DNA from: a bacterium
Lineage (GTDB): Bacteria; Cyanobacteriota; Vampirovibrionia; Obscuribacterales; Obscuribacteraceae
Direction: 5' to 3'
NCBI GenBank assembly: GCA_018062085.1
Contig: JAGOSY010000021.1
Coordinates: forward strand, 25,433 to 89,432
Length of the DNA: 64,000 bases
The translations under genes and the position numbers were made by a program. The notes below the pieces were generated by a model. It was not told the DNA's origin, ran no database searches, and worked only from the letters and a program-made list of their open reading frames with translations. Shown piece after piece: positions 53,327 through 63,155 of the stretch (positions are counted from its first letter, which is position 1; the number at the start of each line of letters is the position of its first letter).

Positions 53327-56300
53327 TCACCTGTAAATTTGGAAACGGCCGAAGTCCTTAAGAATTTCCTCCGCCAAGCCGCCAAGAAGCTGTTCCAGAC
53401 TTGCAAATGGGTGCATGGTAGCGAAGTGGACACCCTTAGCATTATTTACCATGTCCAAGACACCATCGGTCAACCAACCCGACCCATAGATGGTCTCAAC
53501 GTTCTCAAGTTTGCGTCCAAGATCCAGAACAGTATCCTGCGGCATCTTAAGCCAAGTGAGCAAAGCTGCTGCAGATTGATGCATGAAAGCATTGGTGAAA
53601 GGCTTCCATAAGGGATCTGTAATGTCGGAGATGCCAAGAAGCGACATATTTCTATATGCAAATTTCCATACCCACGTGCCGTAATCAACAGGATTGAAAG
53701 TCTCTGAAGCCAAATCCCACTTCCGAGACTCTACGCTTTTCATAACTTCACTAGTCGTCTCCCATGTCTTCTCACCTTTTATTGTAGTGACTTTCGTCCA
53801 ATAAGTGGTAGTTGTTCTTGTCGAACTATCAAAGTTATATGAGTACTCCGGTTGCCTCAGCGAACCATAAGCGTACTCAGTTATCATTCCAACCCCGTCG
53901 TATCCTCCCTTAGAAGGCCAACCAATGACGCCGCCCCCACCAGCTCTTTTCCAATCGTCAGCTTCCAACCCGAGCGGGTCGGCAGATACAAGTGGAGAAT
54001 TTCCAACGTAGGCATATAGGTTAATGCCTCCGGCCATACCAATCGGATCCGGCTGCAAGAATCTACCAACACTAGGTGAGTAGTAACGCATTTTGTAATA
54101 GTACAGCCCCGTTTCAGCATCGTAGCGTTGCCCTGTATAACCATGCGTTGTGCCAGTCAAGGCAGCCGATTCACCAAACGGTCCATACTTGTATCGATCC
54201 ACCACGGCACCAGCCGAATTTGTGGTGGCAATCACAGAGCCTTGGTTGTTGTGGTGGAAGTATGTCTTAGTGCCAGCGCTCGCGACCTGAACAAGTACTT
54301 CATCCAGTCCTGTTCCATAGACGTAGCGATTTTGCAGAGTGTCAGCAGTGCCGTCGTAATCGGCAAGACGCTGGAACCCAGAGTAGTAGAAATTGGTCTT
54401 CACAGAACCCACCAACTTCTGCACTTGCCGTTGCATTGGGTCATAAAGATAACTGGAGATAACACTAGAACCTGCAGCATTCTTCACTTGTGTCAGCATA
54501 TTCTCGGTATTGAATATGTAAGTGAACGAACCATCGTTAGTGAGGCAGCCGCTTGCGTCATAGCTTTGAGACACACCACCGATCGTGCCATACTGATCGA
54601 GGCTGTTTGCTGCTGAATATGTGCTAGTTCCGGCTACAGAGGGATGCCAGTTGAACTGTGGGTCGGAAGCAGATTGACTACTCATCTGACTCACAACATC
54701 AAACCCGTAAGAAAGAGCAACATCCGAGCCAACAAATGCCTGCACTAGGTCAGTCAGACTATTGTCATACTGAAACGCATAGCTGGTTTCTGCGCCGTTC
54801 TCGTAGACAAGCTTTGTCCGACGTGAGAGTTTGTCGTACTGAAACTGCACAGCACTCGTTCCTGAACCATTCAGCTTGATATCAGTCAGTCTGTTCAGCT
54901 CGTCATAGACGCGATCAACAAAATAAGACCCATCAGGGTAGGTGGTCTTAGTGATGTTACCATTTGCGTCTAAAACGTGAGTCACAGCCTTAGCGTCTGG
55001 ATAATCCTCCTTGTAGAACCGTCCAGCGGTGTCAAAGAACTTCTGATAGTTGCCGGTACCAAACACAGAACCGCTGAGGTTGATGTTAGTCAATCTGCCA
55101 GCAATGTCATAGCTGTTTGTGGTAGTGGCAGTCGCAGCATCGTCAGTCACCACTTTAGTCTTCACTCGGTTTAATTCATCATATGTCAGATCGATCTTGT
55201 AGCGATGAATCGGAGCAGTCGGATGGTCCTTCCGCAAAAGAATCGTTGCAGGATTGCTGTTAGCATCATATGTAGTGGCTTGTTCGAAGGTTCCGTCCAT
55301 GTAGATTGTTTTGTCAGGCCGGTTAAAGCCATCAAACGTATACTGGGTCAGATTCCCGCGAGCGTCTTCAAAACTTGCCACCTTGTCGTCGTCAGTGTAG
55401 GTGTAGGTTTGACATACGGTGCTAGTTGGGTCTGTAACTGTAGACAGCCGATTGGCGTCGTCATAGGTCTTAACCACCAGCCGACTAGCCGCATCCGTGA
55501 CTTTCCACAACCTCTTCAAATTGTCATACTCAGCGGTCGTTGTACGACCAAGCGGGTCAACCGCCGTCAACAGTAAGCTCTCTGCTGAATAGGTCGCCGT
55601 GGATGTCTGCCAAGGAGCAGCAGCATCGCCGGTTTCACGCTCCACTTTTGTTCGATCACCGTTCTTGTTGTACGTAAATTTGGTAACGTAGTTGAATGGT
55701 GAAGGTGCTGTTAGTTGTGTTACCCGTTGAATTGCATCATAGGCGATTGTCACAGTATTACCCATAGGGTCTTGATAGGTGGTCGCGTTACCTACTGCGT
55801 CATACCCGAAATTGGTACTGAGATTCAATAGACCCACGCCAAAATCCACAACCGTAGAAGTCAGAGTTTCGAGAGTGGCATGGTAAGTATTCTTAACCAC
55901 CATACCGGAAGGATCGGTGACCGTAAGACATTGTCCTCGCGCATTGTAGGTCATCGTCATCACGGGAGTGCCCACACCGGCAATGGCGGGCGCTGTCACT
56001 GTAAGCAAGGTTCCTGTCGTGCCGTCATAAGACATCGAAGTAACGCGGCCAAGCGGATCTGTCTGAGTCTGGACCTTCTTCCACACTGAATCATAGGTAC
56101 AGGACATGACAATGTCCGATAGCCCAGCACCCGGTTTCGCCTTATTCGTTACTTGTGTTGCCAAATCGAAAGCGTTGAAAACAGTTTCAATCCGATCACC
56201 CTCCGGCGCTACAACGGCTACTATCCTGCTTCTTCCATCATATTCCTTTGTACAAATGCGACCGAGCTGATCAATAAATTTCAATGACTGGCCCGAACGA

Positions 56301-59300
56301 TTGTAATATTGGATAGAACTCTTACTGTTTGGATTCTCCTCCTCACTTCGAGATCCAGCAAAGTAGTAGTTCCAAACATTGGAGTTAGCATCAGCTTGCT
56401 GCGTGACCTGATCTAACGAGTTATATGTGTTGGTGGCAATCGCCGTTGTTGGGAATTCCGGCTTGAACCACTTGATCATGCGTCCTGGTACATCGTATTC
56501 AAAGGTCCAATCGTTGGTAAGAGGGTCTGTGACTGTAACAAGGTTGTTGCTACCATCGAGGGCGTAACTAACGCTTCGACCATTGCCATCAGAGACACTA
56601 GTCAGCCTCGTGCCGGTATAAGAGAGTGTGAGCGTTCGGCCAAGTCCATTGGTCACGCTAGTGAGCTTGCCTGACGTGTAGGTGAAAGTGTGAGAAACAC
56701 CATATGGCGCCGCCCATGTCGCAATCTTGCCGTCAGTATTGTACGTGGACAAATCACCCTGTAGTGTCTGCAGAGTGTATGCTCCGCCTCCAGTATCGGT
56801 CACAATACCGCTACTTTGACGCGGTGGAGCGAAAGTCCCATCCGGCAATTTCACATACGCCAACTGCTGATGACCAGTAGTAAAAGTCACGGTATTGTCG
56901 ACCAAGTTGTCGATGTACCACTGATTGCCAACGGCACAAACGATGTATTTGTCGAACGGTTTAGCCAAGTCAGACTGAATATCCAGCGACACGAACAACT
57001 CAACAATTGAGCCAGCCGCCCCAAGAATAGAGTGATCACCCATACCCATAAGGGCATCAGTGCCTTTCTGTGCGGTCATTTGGAAGTTGTGAGTCCAACC
57101 GAGCCCAAGTGGCCCGTCTTGATATCGTGAATTGGAGTTATAAGAGCGCCCGAAGCTCAATCCATATGGAAATCCTTGACTGCCAACCTTCAGGTCATTC
57201 TGCACAAGCAGATAGTCCCCAGTGATCAGGTCGATGGGCTCTTGCGAGGTATTCTCGTTGCCATTCCCATTGCCTGTCGAACCGCCGCCGACATTGATGC
57301 CGCCGCCAAAACCAGCCTGCCCAATAATCTGACTGGGCTCATATTCATCATAAGTACCACCGCCACCACAAGTGATATTGCCTTTTTCCTTGTAGAGTGC
57401 ACCCTGAACGAAATCATCGATAGGCAAGCTGCAAGCACCACCGCCGCCTTTGAGTCCACCCTGGATAATGCCGAAGGTACCAAACGATGGCATCACCAGA
57501 TAGCCGAAACCATTCCACGAGCCTACGACCTGCGCTCCATCTTCAGGCAGTGCAACGCGGTTGCCCCAGTTCACCCACCAGCTCTCAATGTCAGCCAACT
57601 CACCAGAGGTGTAGTTGACCACGCTTGGCACAACTACAGAGTTCCAGTTGGCAGTCTTGCCATCATAGATCTTCTGACCAGCAGCAACCGCACCATCAAT
57701 GATCGGAGTCGAACTCACACCGTCTATGCGGCCGAACTGCTTGAACACCTGCGCTTCAAACGCAACACCGTGCATAGCTAGCACTGTGTCGTTGTACTGC
57801 TGCTGGTTGTAGTTGTTGTCCAGAGCCGACGTCGTTTGTGCAACCAAACCAATGTTCGTGAACGGCGTGTCGTACCAGCCAACCAAGCCAGCCGCGTGAT
57901 GAACAACTGACGTACAATTCGTCATCCGATTCACGAGGTCGTTGGTTTTGCTTGTCGATGCGGCCCACATCCCCCACAGCGCAGCCATCAGCTCACCAAG
58001 AACAGCATCGCTGTCATTGGCACCGCCATTGGCATGATTAGCCTTCATCTTGCGGCTGTGAAGCTGAGAGGAGCTGCGACTGGTCATGCCGAACGAACTA
58101 CAGATCAAGTGCGGCTTGTCCGCCCACACTTGCTCCCACACCGACTGGTCGGCCCACGTCACTGCATACGGGTGCACAATTTCAAGGAAAACTGAGTTCC
58201 AGCTTCCCGGAGTCTGCGCAGAACTTGTTGCAATCAGTGTGCCATCGAGGCGCAATTCCGCTTCATGGCTGGCGTTGAAGAACAAGGTCAGGCGCGTGTT
58301 CGACAGGTCATCAGTGTAGAAGGTCTCGTCAATAGTGTCATAAATAACGTGCAGTGTTGCACGATAAGCATTGGGCACGCTCGTCCAGACAGTCGGTGTA
58401 GTGCCCGACTTCAAGAACGGATGAGCCGTCTGCCGAAGCGGCACAGCAGCATCATACTGGTTGATCGTCCGGCCACCTAGGATCTCGTCCAGAGTCGCAC
58501 CGTGAGCGTTCGTTTTGATGTAGTCGACCAAGTTCATGGTCAAGTCATCAAGGTTGGTGCGGATATTGGTGCGGTTGATGTTCTCCACGTAGTCACTGGT
58601 GATCGTGGCACCAGAAGTGGCATCTGACATGAACGTTGTGGCGTTGTAACCCATCGCTGTTGCCAGGTTGATCCCAGCCACAGTGCTGTACGACTTAATC
58701 GTCGGGTCAAAAGTATAAACAGTGCCGCCAATCGTGCATTCAACCCAGCAATGGCTGAAGTCAACCACCCACTCGGTTCCCGTCCACACTGTATTGACAG
58801 GGGTGTAGGAGTTGCCAAGGAAGTTACCAGAAGCGAAGATGTTGGTTGGGTCAGTACCAAGCCAAGCGCCTGCATCGGCGGCATTCATGCGCAGCTCGCC
58901 GCTCACATAGTTAGCGGTATAGCCTGCTTGACGAAGCAATTTCACCATCAGGTCGGCCTGGTCGAATGAGTTACCAAACCCATCAGTTAGTGCACCAAGT
59001 CCACCTTTGTGAATTCCGTAGTTGGTCAGCGTCTCGACGTTGTTGTGCACCCATTCATAGATGAGATCCACGTTGTCGCGAAGCGCACGAGTCAGCTCCA
59101 CAATCGAGGCAGGGCCGCCGACAGTGTTCGAACCAAAGCCAGTGGCAAGAGATTTCACGCCGGGCTTGCGCTTGGGGTCATAGACCTTGGTCGGCAGCAC
59201 CCGAGCTTCGATATTGCGCCGCGAGGTATCAGGGTCGATAGGTTGCTGCTGGGGCAAGAAGTTCCAGCTACCTGGTTTCAACTTGGCCGGAGGTGTGGGC

Positions 59301-59347
59301 TTCGCAGCATTGCCGGAAGCCGCATTTGTGTTCTGTGTATTAGACAT
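53327..59347 (-). CDS. RHS/YD-repeat protein with transglutaminase-like N-domain
   Basis: 2006 residues. An N-terminal region (about 60-235) has a transglutaminase-like fold: GNSFDQADLMVKLLRQAGYTANYVSG and DFSHCWVECTIGGTVYTFDPT supply the His and Asp, but the usual Cys of the motif is Ser (GNS). Residues about 700-1700 form YD repeats (TYDSVWKKVQTQTDPLGRVTSMSYD and many similar), a beta-cocoon as in Tc/Rhs toxins. The core ends with YGPFGESAALTGTTHGYTGQRYDAETGLYYYKMRYYSPSVGRFLQPDP, then DPLG at about 1788. The 216-residue tip after it has no recognised toxin domain. No signal peptide is visible. Operon with the preceding small YD-repeat and beta-helix genes. Confidence 0.92.
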   Translation of the reverse strand: MSNTQNTNAASGNAAKPTPPAKLKPGSWNFLPQQQPIDPDTSRRNIEARVLPTKVYDPKRKPGVKSLATGFGSNTVGGPASIVELTRALRDNVDLIYEWVHNNVETLTNYGIHKGGLGALTDGFGNSFDQADLMVKLLRQAGYTANYVSGELRMNAADAGAWLGTDPTNIFASGNFLGNSYTPVNTVWTGTEWVVDFSHCWVECTIGGTVYTFDPTIKSYSTVAGINLATAMGYNATTFMSDATSGATITSDYVENINRTNIRTNLDDLTMNLVDYIKTNAHGATLDEILGGRTINQYDAAVPLRQTAHPFLKSGTTPTVWTSVPNAYRATLHVIYDTIDETFYTDDLSNTRLTLFFNASHEAELRLDGTLIATSSAQTPGSWNSVFLEIVHPYAVTWADQSVWEQVWADKPHLICSSFGMTSRSSSQLHSRKMKANHANGGANDSDAVLGELMAALWGMWAASTSKTNDLVNRMTNCTSVVHHAAGLVGWYDTPFTNIGLVAQTTSALDNNYNQQQYNDTVLAMHGVAFEAQVFKQFGRIDGVSSTPIIDGAVAAGQKIYDGKTANWNSVVVPSVVNYTSGELADIESWWVNWGNRVALPEDGAQVVGSWNGFGYLVMPSFGTFGIIQGGLKGGGGACSLPIDDFVQGALYKEKGNITCGGGGTYDEYEPSQIIGQAGFGGGINVGGGSTGNGNGNENTSQEPIDLITGDYLLVQNDLKVGSQGFPYGLSFGRSYNSNSRYQDGPLGLGWTHNFQMTAQKGTDALMGMGDHSILGAAGSIVELFVSLDIQSDLAKPFDKYIVCAVGNQWYIDNLVDNTVTFTTGHQQLAYVKLPDGTFAPPRQSSGIVTDTGGGAYTLQTLQGDLSTYNTDGKIATWAAPYGVSHTFTYTSGKLTSVTNGLGRTLTLSYTGTRLTSVSDGNGRSVSYALDGSNNLVTVTDPLTNDWTFEYDVPGRMIKWFKPEFPTTAIATNTYNSLDQVTQQADANSNVWNYYFAGSRSEEENPNSKSSIQYYNRSGQSLKFIDQLGRICTKEYDGRSRIVAVVAPEGDRIETVFNAFDLATQVTNKAKPGAGLSDIVMSCTYDSVWKKVQTQTDPLGRVTSMSYDGTTGTLLTVTAPAIAGVGTPVMTMTYNARGQCLTVTDPSGMVVKNTYHATLETLTSTVVDFGVGLLNLSTNFGYDAVGNATTYQDPMGNTVTIAYDAIQRVTQLTAPSPFNYVTKFTYNKNGDRTKVERETGDAAAPWQTSTATYSAESLLLTAVDPLGRTTTAEYDNLKRLWKVTDAASRLVVKTYDDANRLSTVTDPTSTVCQTYTYTDDDKVASFEDARGNLTQYTFDGFNRPDKTIYMDGTFEQATTYDANSNPATILLRKDHPTAPIHRYKIDLTYDELNRVKTKVVTDDAATATTTNSYDIAGRLTNINLSGSVFGTGNYQKFFDTAGRFYKEDYPDAKAVTHVLDANGNITKTTYPDGSYFVDRVYDELNRLTDIKLNGSGTSAVQFQYDKLSRRTKLVYENGAETSYAFQYDNSLTDLVQAFVGSDVALSYGFDVVSQMSSQSASDPQFNWHPSVAGTSTYSAANSLDQYGTIGGVSQSYDASGCLTNDGSFTYIFNTENMLTQVKNAAGSSVISSYLYDPMQRQVQKLVGSVKTNFYYSGFQRLADYDGTADTLQNRYVYGTGLDEVLVQVASAGTKTYFHHNNQGSVIATTNSAGAVVDRYKYGPFGESAALTGTTHGYTGQRYDAETGLYYYKMRYYSPSVGRFLQPDPIGMAGGINLYAYVGNSPLVSADPLGLEADDWKRAGGGGVIGWPSKGGYDGVGMITEYAYGSLRQPEYSYNFDSSTRTTTTYWTKVTTIKGEKTWETTSEVMKSVESRKWDLASETFNPVDYGTWVWKFAYRNMSLLGISDITDPLWKPFTNAFMHQSAAALLTWLKMPQDTVLDLGRKLENVETIYGSGWLTDGVLDMVNNAKGVHFATMHPFASLEQLLGGLAEEILKDFGRFQIYR

Positions 59348-59427
59348 TATGTTTTCCTATTTGTTGGTTTCAAGCAGAAACGCCTCCCGGTAAAACCGCG
59401 AGGAATCCCTACTCATTGAATTGAAAG

Positions 59428-59700
59428 TTACAGGCCGTTTGGCCCGGCTGTGGTCACTGTCGACGTTCTGTTGCCTGCCGCATCATATGCATAGACGATC
59501 GTGGTGCCATTCGTCATCTGCACCTCAGAGAGACGACCAAGCGAGTCGTTCATGTACTTGGCCCCTGGCGGCTGGTTAACCACCACAAACGGCTGTCCTT
59601 GTGCAACGAGCGTCATTCCACTCGCGTCCTGAACCGAACCCCACAGAAAGGGGGAGGCGTGATCGACAAACTTGCCGATCAATATGCTTTTCGTAGTCAT
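59428..59700 (-). CDS. 90-residue YD-repeat protein
   Basis: 90 residues. MTTKSILIGKFVDHASPFLWGSVQDASGMTLVAQGQPFVVVNQPPGAKYMNDSLGRLSEVQMTNGTTIVYAYDAAGNRTSTVTT shows one and a half YD repeats (YMNDSLGRLSEV, YAYDAAGNRTSTV). AAGGAG lies 8 nt upstream of the start. It starts 22 bp after the beta-helix gene and ends 80 bp before the RHS gene. It could cap the RHS shell or be a relic; its position within an intact operon favours function. Confidence 0.7.
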   Translation of the reverse strand: MTTKSILIGKFVDHASPFLWGSVQDASGMTLVAQGQPFVVVNQPPGAKYMNDSLGRLSEVQMTNGTTIVYAYDAAGNRTSTVTTAGPNGL

Positions 59701-59722
59701 TTGTTTGCTCCTTCCTTTTTGA

Positions 59723-61879
59723 TTACTGGTAAACGACCACAGGGCCGCTAACCACGAGGTTCTGGGTGGTGCTGCCGTAAACTTCGGCGAAGACGTCGAC
59801 AACACAGTTTTCAGTCGGGGTGAAAGTCACTGAGTATTGAGCAAAAGTCGTGCCAGTAATGGCAGCCGATACAACATCAGTACCGGGCGAACCAACACCA
59901 GGGTAACGACCACCGAACACACGCAGCTGAGCCGTCGGACCAGCCGCGCTCAACTTGGCCCAGTATCTGACCGTCGTCGGAATGTTGGCCGGACAAGCAA
60001 TCTTGCCAACCGGGATGCTCAACGGACCGCCCGACAGAGCGTCGGTATCGGGAGTGAGCTTCCAGGCGATGCCGGAACCAGGCTGACCAACCACACCAGT
60101 GGTGGTAACGGTGCCGTAGTCGGTATAAGTGGTGTTGTTAGCGGCGACGCCACCTTCTCTCTGCGAATTGACCGAGTTGCCAGCTGTGCGACCAGTGCCG
60201 GGGCTGCCCAGCTTGGTCAAAACTGCAGCTGGGGCGCCACCGGTGTACTGGGTCCAGTCAGAGACCACAGCATGGCCGCTGACATTGTTCGGAATTGAGA
60301 TCTGCGGCACAGCTGAGCCGCCCACAGTGTTCGTGTCGAGGCCATAGATTTCGACATCGGCGTTGTTCAACAGAACTTCGCCAACGGTGTTGCCGCGAGC
60401 AGTGAGGCCGTAAGAGACCTGACCTTGGATGGCCTGGAAGTTGATCCCACCCAGCGTGTTGCCTTCAGCCGTGTTGGAGCGGAAGTTGCAAATTGACTGA
60501 ATGTCGAAGCCCAGACCGGTGTTACCGGAGCAATCGCAGCCAGTAACAGTTGCCGGAGCAGCAGCCACGAACAGCGGAACCTTGATACCGGCAACAGCAG
60601 CACCCCAGACCTTCGTATTGGTGATGCTCCAGTTCAGGTTGTCAGTTTTGTAGTTGCCTGTGGCTGGAATGTTCAGGATGGCAGTCGTGCCAGTGCAGTT
60701 GATGAAGTTGGAAGCGTCCACAGTGACCGCCCGAGTCGGCATGGTCGAGAAGGAGCTAGTGCCAGCAAAGCCGCTGTTGTTGACAGTGTAACCACGCGCC
60801 GTAGACACCAGACCAAGCGGGAAAGCCGCATGGCCGAACATCATCTTGTCGACGGTGATGTAGCCAGTGGTGCCAGTGAGGTTGATGCCAGATGCCTTCC
60901 AGTCGCTGCGGTCGATCAAAGTCAGACCGTCCTGGGTGCTCATGTCGGTGGTGTTCCAGCCACCAGAAATGGTGATCGGGTTACCTGATGCACCGTTACC
61001 CGAGAAGACCTGGTCGTAGACGGTGTTGCCGGTGCCAATTGAGACAACCGTCGGCTGCAACATGTAGAACGTGGTGGAACCAGTGGCGCCGCGGTAGCCC
61101 TTGGCCAGAGTGGCAGCAGTGGTCGCCTGAGCATCGACATAGACTGTCGTGCCCGAAACGCTCTGCACCGGATACCAGACTGCATTGTCCGGCGAAATCA
61201 GCGTGTTCAGCGTCAGGCAGTCTGCCGATGCAGGCGCCTTGGCAGCAAAGATGTTATCGACGAGGACTGTCTTCGATGCCATCGAAATCAGCGCATGCAA
61301 CCGCACAGCGTTGATTGTCGCGCCGAGAGCTGCGCCATTGTCGATGGTGACAGCAGTCCACTGGTTTGCGTTGAGCGCCACATTGATGGTAAAGGAGTTA
61401 ACAACCGTGTCGCCTGCTGCATCACTACAGAGGTCAAGCCTGAGAGTGTTGGCCGCCAGAGCTGCTGTGCTGTAAATCCAGAACGAAGCTTGCTGGTAGG
61501 CCGACAGGTTGAGTGCGCCAGTGGCAAAGTGTGCCATCTTGCCGGTGGTGAAGCCAGCGGCGCAGACGAGCTTGGAGCTGTTGCTACCTTGCTTGGGAGT
61601 TGGAGCCGTGGTGTTGGCGGTGGCGGTGACGTTGGCAGCTGCTGTCCAGGCGCCATCGCCGTACAGAAGCTGGTTCATGGCTGCCGAGAGCGTGACCAGA
61701 GGCGAGCCTTTGGTCCACGTCGCGGTACCACTGCTGGTGCTGGGCTTGCCCATTACACGGATGACATCACCAGCAACAGCAACTGCGGCAGCCGATGATA
61801 GGGTCTTCTTACGCAGCGCGAAAGTACTGCCGTTGTTGGCGTCTGAGCCGCCTACGAGGTCTACGAATTTGTTAGACAT
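59723..61879 (-). CDS. Parallel beta-helix protein
   Basis: 718 residues. The N-terminus (FVDLVGGSDANNGSTFALRKKTLSSAAAVAVAGDVIRVMG) matches the start of right-handed beta-helix/pectate-lyase-like proteins. A jelly-roll-like insert (about 100-215; STAALAANTLRLDLCSDAAGD) precedes helix turns (about 255-560) with Ser/Thr/Asn-rich repeats (TVDKMMFGHAAFPLGLVSTARGYTVNNSGFAGTSS). The C-terminal 120 residues form a beta-sandwich (GPVVVYQ end). No signal peptide. Base composition is clearly higher in GC than the surrounding chromosome. AAGGAA precedes the start. As the first gene of the RHS operon it may be a surface fibre or tail-like partner. Confidence 0.75.
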   Translation of the reverse strand: MSNKFVDLVGGSDANNGSTFALRKKTLSSAAAVAVAGDVIRVMGKPSTSSGTATWTKGSPLVTLSAAMNQLLYGDGAWTAAANVTATANTTAPTPKQGSNSSKLVCAAGFTTGKMAHFATGALNLSAYQQASFWIYSTAALAANTLRLDLCSDAAGDTVVNSFTINVALNANQWTAVTIDNGAALGATINAVRLHALISMASKTVLVDNIFAAKAPASADCLTLNTLISPDNAVWYPVQSVSGTTVYVDAQATTAATLAKGYRGATGSTTFYMLQPTVVSIGTGNTVYDQVFSGNGASGNPITISGGWNTTDMSTQDGLTLIDRSDWKASGINLTGTTGYITVDKMMFGHAAFPLGLVSTARGYTVNNSGFAGTSSFSTMPTRAVTVDASNFINCTGTTAILNIPATGNYKTDNLNWSITNTKVWGAAVAGIKVPLFVAAAPATVTGCDCSGNTGLGFDIQSICNFRSNTAEGNTLGGINFQAIQGQVSYGLTARGNTVGEVLLNNADVEIYGLDTNTVGGSAVPQISIPNNVSGHAVVSDWTQYTGGAPAAVLTKLGSPGTGRTAGNSVNSQREGGVAANNTTYTDYGTVTTTGVVGQPGSGIAWKLTPDTDALSGGPLSIPVGKIACPANIPTTVRYWAKLSAAGPTAQLRVFGGRYPGVGSPGTDVVSAAITGTTFAQYSVTFTPTENCVVDVFAEVYGSTTQNLVVSGPVVVYQ

Positions 61880-61903
61880 TTGTTTTTCCTTTGAATTGGA
61901 GGT

Positions 61904-62097
61904 TCGGGCAAATCGAAATGATTTGTCCGATGAATTTGCGCTTGCAAGGCTTCAATCCTTGTAAGTCGAGAGAATCTGCGAATGCAGATGATTACGTTTC
62001 TATTTGCAACAAGATGTGCGCCATCCGATAGGAATGCGCACTCTGTTAACTGGGTCAATCGAATCTAACTGCGCACTTAAAAGAAGATGCAGTTAGA
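61904..62097 (-). promoter_or_regulatory. Array of five hairpins in RHS-operon leader
   Basis: Five successive inverted repeats: 61904-61930 (10 bp, one G-U), 61941-61965 (9 bp, one G-U), 61974-61989 (6 bp, GAAT loop), 62016-62041 (6 bp) and 62064-62097 (9 bp, perfect). They occupy almost the whole leader upstream of the ribosome-binding site at about 61888. No known riboswitch pattern was recognised. Confidence 0.6.
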
Positions 62098-62262
62098 AAA
62101 ATGGGGGCGAGGAAAAGCGGGGTGCTGGGCTGGCTTGAGTTTTCAGGCATAGCCGAGAAGTCAATAAGACATAATCGGTCGTTATCGGTCGGATTAGTAC
62201 ACCTTGATTTCCTGACTCTATCAGCCACCCAACCCACCCTTATCTGCTCTTGCCTTGAGAAA

Positions 62263-62385
62263 TTACCACTTCTCCGGCACCGCAATTGGTGCCGAGATCG
62301 GCTCGTCAACGAGCTGATTCCAAAGCTTCCGCACTGCAGGGTCTTTCAGCGCCTTGGCCAGGTCTGCCTTCGGAACTTCAACCAA
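62263..62385 (-). CDS. Possible small or remnant CDS
   Basis: A 40-codon minus-strand frame (TTG start at 62385) reads MVEVPKADLAKALKDPAVRK, continuing LWNQLVDEPISAPIAVPEKW. Composition is protein-like and unlike its neighbours in other frames, but there is no ribosome-binding site and an in-frame stop lies just upstream. It may be the remnant of a larger gene. Confidence 0.3.
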   Translation of the reverse strand: MVEVPKADLAKALKDPAVRKLWNQLVDEPISAPIAVPEKW

Positions 62386-62543
62386 CCCTAGAATTCGGTG
62401 TTATTGTTATACGCCTGTTACTGGATTTCATGGACACGGATGGACATTTTGAAACAAATGAGTCACTATTTTAATAAAGTGTTTCTTGTCAAATTCATCG
62501 GCACTTTCATCAATAATTTGGTTTTACCATTGAGGAGCTGCAG

Positions 62544-63143
62544 ATGTTTGAAAGCTATTCAGAAGAAAGTTTGTTGGTAGTTATGAACGCAATAGATTAC
62601 GCAAGACTCCTAGGTCATAGAACAGTCACCACGAGCCATATCCTCTACGGTCTGACCTGCTCAACAGCAAGTATGATCGCACAATCATTCGCTACTATGA
62701 ATATAACTCAAATACGCGTAGAAAAAGAAGTATTGAATTTATATGGACGAGAAGATTCACTGGAATGCTTGGAGATACCGTTCAGCAAGAAAGCCAAACG
62801 TCTCTTAGCTGGAGGCGAGCGAGTACGCACTGAGTTGGGTCACAAAAATGTTTTGACATGTCATTTGACATTGTCCGGTATAGGTGAAGAAAAAGGTTTT
62901 TTTGATATTCTGACAAAGCTCGAAGTTAATCCTCTTGTTTTAGAAAACAATATTCGAACTGCGTTGTCATTGGCTAGTCAAACTCAATTGAAAGAAGACA
63001 GACAAATTGAGTCAATGACGCGGGAAGATCGAATCAACTCGTTTTCCAGGTTTGCAAAGTCAAATCCGAACTGGAGGCCGTTACTGATGACGCGCCTTCA
63101 TACTTGGTCAATTGATTCTGAAGAGATAGCTGCAAACATATAG
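62544..63143 (+). CDS. Stand-alone Clp N-domain protein
   Basis: 199 residues. Two Clp_N-type repeats are visible: MFESYSEESLLVVMNAIDYARLLGHRTVTTSHILYGLTCSTASMIAQSFATMNI and IPFSKKAKRLLAGGERVRTELGHKNVLTCHLTLSGIGEEKGFFDILTKLEVN. These match the N-terminal domain of ClpC/ClpA (MFERFTE...A..LGH..VGTEHILLGL). No AAA domain follows. ClpS- or ClpC-adaptor roles are possible. GAGGAG lies 6 nt upstream of the ATG. It is on the strand opposite to the RHS genes. Confidence 0.85.
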   Translation: MFESYSEESLLVVMNAIDYARLLGHRTVTTSHILYGLTCSTASMIAQSFATMNITQIRVEKEVLNLYGREDSLECLEIPFSKKAKRLLAGGERVRTELGHKNVLTCHLTLSGIGEEKGFFDILTKLEVNPLVLENNIRTALSLASQTQLKEDRQIESMTREDRINSFSRFAKSNPNWRPLLMTRLHTWSIDSEEIAANI

Positions 63144-63155
63144 CAGAATGAAAAG

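Noticed and set aside
61295..61798. Long plus-strand ORFs across the beta-helix gene
   Set aside because: They are shadows in a GC-rich gene; the minus-strand frame is continuous for 718 codons with family-like sequence.
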